DNA from: Streptomyces mobaraensis
Lineage (GTDB): Bacteria; Actinomycetota; Actinomycetes; Streptomycetales; Streptomycetaceae
Assembly: GCF_020099395.1 (NCBI RefSeq)
Contig: NZ_CP083590.1
Coordinates: 6,014,001-6,078,000 of the forward strand
Reading direction: 5' to 3'
Length of the DNA stretch: 64,000 nucleotides
Shown: piece after piece, positions 61,225 to 64,000 of the stretch
Layout: every line of letters starts with the position of its first letter
Numbering within the stretch: the first letter of the stretch is position 1
Program-made: the position numbers and the translations under genes
Notes under the pieces: generated by a model
The model's database searches: none
What the model saw: only the letters and a program-made list of their open reading frames with translations
What the model was told of the DNA's origin: nothing

Positions 61225-62991
61225 GTGGCAGCCCACGACGACGACATGAACCGCGGCATCCGGCCGGGACGGGGCTCAGACGACCCCGCCGGCCAGGTTG
61301 CCTACCTTGAGCAGGAGATCGCCGTCCTGCGCCGCAAGCTCGCCGACTCTCCGCGGCACACGAGGATTCTCGAAGAGCGGATCGTCGAGCTCCAGACCAA
61401 CCTGGCCGGGGTGTCCGCCCAGAACGAGCGGCTCGCCAACACCCTCCGCGAGGCCCGCGACCAGATCGTGGCCCTCAAGGAGGAGGTCGACCGGCTCGCC
61501 CAGCCGCCGGCCGGCTTCGGCGTCTTCCTGCAGGCCAACGACGACGGCACGGTGGACATCTTCACCGGCGGCCGCAAGCTCCGGGTCAACGTCAGCCCGG
61601 GCGTCGACCCCGAGGAGCTCCGGCCCGGCCAGGAGGTCATGCTCAACGAGGCGCTCAACGTGGTCGAGGCCATGGCGTTCGAGCGGGCCGGGGACATCGT
61701 CACCCTCAAGGAAATCCTGGAGGACGGCGAACGGGCCCTGGTCATCGGGCACACCGACGAGGAGCGGGTGGTGAGGCTCGCCGAGCCGCTGCTGGACGTC
61801 ACCATCCGCCCCGGCGACGCCCTGTTGCTCGAATCCCGCTCCGGCTACGTCTACGAGGTCATCCCCAAGAGCGAGGTCGAGGAGCTCGTCCTCGAAGAGG
61901 TCCCCGACATCGACTACACGAAGATCGGCGGCCTGGGGAACCAGATCGAGCTGATCCGCGACGCGGTCGAGCTCCCCTATCTCTACCCCGACCTCTTCAA
62001 GGAGCACGAACTCCGGCCCCCCAAGGGCGTCCTGCTCTACGGCCCGCCCGGCTGCGGCAAGACGCTGATCGCCAAGGCGGTGGCCAACTCCCTTGCCAAG
62101 AAGGTCGCGGAGGTCACCGGGAAGCCCGCGGGGAAGAGCTTCTTCCTCAACATCAAGGGCCCCGAGCTGCTCAACAAGTACGTCGGCGAGACCGAGCGGC
62201 ACATCCGCCTGATCTTCCAGCGCGCCCGCGAGAAGGCCAGCGAGGGCACGCCGGTGATCGTCTTCTTCGACGAGATGGACTCGCTGTTCCGCACCCGCGG
62301 CTCCGGCGTCAGCTCGGACGTGGAGAACACCATCGTCCCGCAGCTGCTCTCCGAGATCGACGGCGTGGAGGGCCTGGAGAACGTCATCGTCATCGGCGCC
62401 TCCAACCGCGAGGACATGATCGACCCGGCGATCCTCCGCCCGGGCCGGCTCGATGTGAAGATCAAGATCGAGCGGCCGGACGCCGAGGCGGCCAAGGACA
62501 TCTTCTCCAAGTACCTGACCCGCACGCTGCCGCTGCACGCGGACGACCTCGCCGAGCACGGCGGGGACGCCGGGGCGACGGTCGACGGCATGATCCAGTC
62601 GGTCGTGGAGCAGATGTACGCCGAGTCCGAGGAGAACCGCTTCCTGGAGGTCACCTACGCCAACGGTGACAAGGAAGTCCTCTACTTCAAGGACTTCAAC
62701 TCCGGAGCGATGATCCAGAACATCGTGGACCGCGCCAAGAAGATGGCGATCAAGGCGTTCCTCGACCACAACCAGAAGGGCCTCCGCGTCTCCCACCTGC
62801 TCGCCGCCTGCGTCGACGAGTTCAAGGAGAACGAGGACCTGCCCAACACCACCAACCCGGACGACTGGGCCCGCATCTCCGGCAAGAAGGGCGAGCGGAT
62901 CGTCTTCATCCGCACCCTCGTCACCGGCAAGCAGGGCGCGGACACCGGCCGCTCCATCGACACGGTGGCCAACACCGGTCAGTACCTGTAA
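61225..62991 (+). CDS. arc: Proteasome-associated AAA+ ATPase ARC/Mpa
   Basis: A 588-residue hexameric unfoldase that recognises pupylated proteins and feeds the 20S proteasome. The N-terminal coiled coil (about 25-92) binds Pup. Two OB domains follow (about 95-225), then the AAA module: Walker A GPPGCGKT (273-280), Walker B VFFDEMD (Asp349-Glu350), and the arginine-finger region RPGRLD. The C-terminus ends in QYL, the proteasome-docking tail. The GTG at 61225 has GGAGGAGGTGAGG upstream. It precedes dop, as in other actinobacteria. Confidence 0.97.
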   Translation: MAAHDDDMNRGIRPGRGSDDPAGQVAYLEQEIAVLRRKLADSPRHTRILEERIVELQTNLAGVSAQNERLANTLREARDQIVALKEEVDRLAQPPAGFGVFLQANDDGTVDIFTGGRKLRVNVSPGVDPEELRPGQEVMLNEALNVVEAMAFERAGDIVTLKEILEDGERALVIGHTDEERVVRLAEPLLDVTIRPGDALLLESRSGYVYEVIPKSEVEELVLEEVPDIDYTKIGGLGNQIELIRDAVELPYLYPDLFKEHELRPPKGVLLYGPPGCGKTLIAKAVANSLAKKVAEVTGKPAGKSFFLNIKGPELLNKYVGETERHIRLIFQRAREKASEGTPVIVFFDEMDSLFRTRGSGVSSDVENTIVPQLLSEIDGVEGLENVIVIGASNREDMIDPAILRPGRLDVKIKIERPDAEAAKDIFSKYLTRTLPLHADDLAEHGGDAGATVDGMIQSVVEQMYAESEENRFLEVTYANGDKEVLYFKDFNSGAMIQNIVDRAKKMAIKAFLDHNQKGLRVSHLLAACVDEFKENEDLPNTTNPDDWARISGKKGERIVFIRTLVTGKQGADTGRSIDTVANTGQYL

Positions 62992-63131
62992 CACCGCCGT
63001 CCGGCCGCGGCCGGCCGTCCCCCGGATCCCCCCGGTCCCGCCCCCACGGCGCGGGACCGGGCCGGAACGGTCCGTCCGCGGCCGGACGCGTTCACGGACC
63101 CCGGGGACGCGGACGGCAGCGGGCACGGCGG

Positions 63132-63216
63132 GTCCGCACGGCACGGGCGACGGGTCCGGTACGGCACGAGGGACAGGTCCGTACGGCACGAGCGACGGGC
63201 CCGGTACGGCACGAAC
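63132..63216. repeat. 22-23 bp tandem repeat, about four copies, between arc and dop
   Basis: Units beginning GTCCG (or GCCCG), with (G)TACGGCACGAG and GACGG or GACAG, start at 63132, 63154, 63177 and 63199. The 381-base gap otherwise holds only the probable dop promoter/leader, with AAGGAGGG at 63361. Confidence 0.82.
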
Positions 63217-63372
63217 CCGAGCAATGACTGGAATGATCTCCCCAGGGCCGCAAAGCCGTTCTAGGCTCTGCGGTACCACCGCGACGCGCGTGGGGGACGC
63301 ACACGGACCGGATGCGCAGCGGTACTTGAGCGGCGACCCCACCAGGGGGCGCCGCCGGGCAAGGAGGGCCGC

Positions 63373-64000
63373 ATGACCGTACGGCGAGTAATGGGCATCG
63401 AGACGGAGTACGGGATCTCCGTCCCCGGTCACCCGAACGCCAATGCCATGCTCACCTCGTCCCAGGTCGTCAACGCGTACGCGGCGGCGATGCACCGGGC
63501 ACGCCGTGCCCGCTGGGACTTCGAGGAGGAGAATCCGCTGCGGGACGCCCGGGGCTTCGACCTCGCCCGGGAAGCCGCCGACGCCAGCCAGCTCACCGAC
63601 GAGGACATCGGCCTCGCCAACGTCATCCTCACCAACGGCGCCCGGCTGTACGTGGACCACGCCCACCCCGAGTACAGCTCCCCGGAGATCACCAACCCGC
63701 GGGACGCCGTCCTCTGGGACAAGGCCGGCGAACGGATCATGGCCGAGGCCGCCGAACGGGCCGGCCGGCTGCCCGGCGCCCAGCCCATCCACCTCTACAA
63801 GAACAACACCGACAACAAGGGCGCGTCCTACGGCACCCACGAGAACTACCTGATGAAGCGGGAGACCCCCTTCTCGGACATCGTGCGCCACCTGACCCCC
63901 TTCTTCGTCTCCCGCCAGGTCGTCACCGGCGCCGGCCGGGTCGGCATCGGCCAGGACGGCCGCGAACACGGCTTCCAGATCAGCCAGCGCGCCGACTACT
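63373..64000 (+). CDS. dop: Deamidase/depupylase of Pup (Dop), 3'-truncated by the window edge
   Basis: The first 209 residues are present. [24 protein letters not shown] carries the Glu residues that bind Mg-ATP in the glutamine-synthetase-like fold shared by Dop and Paf[19 protein letters not shown] and [22 protein letters not shown] are conserved family motifs. Known role: deamidates the C-terminal Gln of Pup and removes Pup from substrates. The order arc then dop separates it from PafA. AAGGAGGG precedes the ATG. Confidence 0.95.
   Translation, partial: MTVRRVMGIETEYGISVPGHPNANAMLTSSQVVNAYAAAMHRARRARWDFEEENPLRDARGFDLAREAADASQLTDEDIGLANVILTNGARLYVDHAHPEYSSPEITNPRDAVLWDKAGERIMAEAAERAGRLPGAQPIHLYKNNTDNKGASYGTHENYLMKRETPFSDIVRHLTPFFVSRQVVTGAGRVGIGQDGREHGFQISQRADY

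Noticed and set aside
61276..63969. An 897-codon open frame opposite arc and dop
   Set aside because: Spans two well-defined genes and their intergenic repeat; composition is that of an antisense shadow.

Overview
The window is very GC-rich with strong third-position G/C bias, so nearly every gene has long open reading frames on the opposite strand. The gene content (chaplins, the mycothiol ligase mshC, an IclR-controlled gyl glycerol operon, a ParJ/PAC2 protein, the Pup-proteasome genes arc and dop, many GTG/TTG starts) points to the chromosome of a Streptomyces or very close relative. From memory, the backbone order from the chaplins to dop matches the S. coelicolor SCO16xx region.

Layout. 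1-4.9 kb: the end of an Rhs/YD-repeat polymorphic toxin with a nuclease-like tip, followed by a DUF1963-like candidate immunity gene. 5-9.3 kb: DMT transporter and NUDIX hydrolase (minus), a helical-repeat protein and an APC permease (plus). 9.4-13.2 kb: a small orphan biosynthetic set (acyl carrier protein, ThDP-dependent enzyme, class I methyltransferase) in which two genes carry apparent frameshifts, then a DUF2867-like gene. 13.4 kb: tRNA-Leu(GAG). 13.7-16.5 kb: M20 peptidase and the chaplin pair chpH-chpC. 16.9-22.6 kb: DUF5703, an acidic unknown protein, a 97-bp tandem repeat, and a RecD2-like protein with lost ATPase motifs coupled to an aldo/keto reductase. 23-30.1 kb: F420-type oxidoreductase, ferritin-like protein, CorA, then phosphoglycerate-mutase-like, DUF3090, SCO1664-family and mshC genes.

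30.3-39.1 kb is an accessory block between mshC and parJ: an NTF2-fold protein, a secreted GH31 enzyme, an ASCH protein, a GntR/UTRA regulator with a clear palindromic operator facing two small genes, a flavoprotein, a secreted ricin-type ribosome-inactivating protein with all five catalytic residues, a VOC protein and a lipoprotein. 39.2-50.9 kb returns to backbone: parJ, a GH18-like membrane protein, the gylR-glpF-glpK-glpD cluster with shared operator-like half-sites, and metH. 51-64 kb: HAD phosphatase, two paralogous orphan peptide-type substrate-binding lipoproteins, an orphan LuxR-type response regulator, a RecB-like Fe-S nuclease, a site-2 protease, trmI, a ferredoxin, arc, and the first 209 codons of dop.

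The most unusual items are the ribosome-inactivating protein, the motif-less RecD2-like protein, the frameshifted ACP/ThDP/methyltransferase set, the His-rich ChpC, and the families of tandem and dispersed intergenic repeats.
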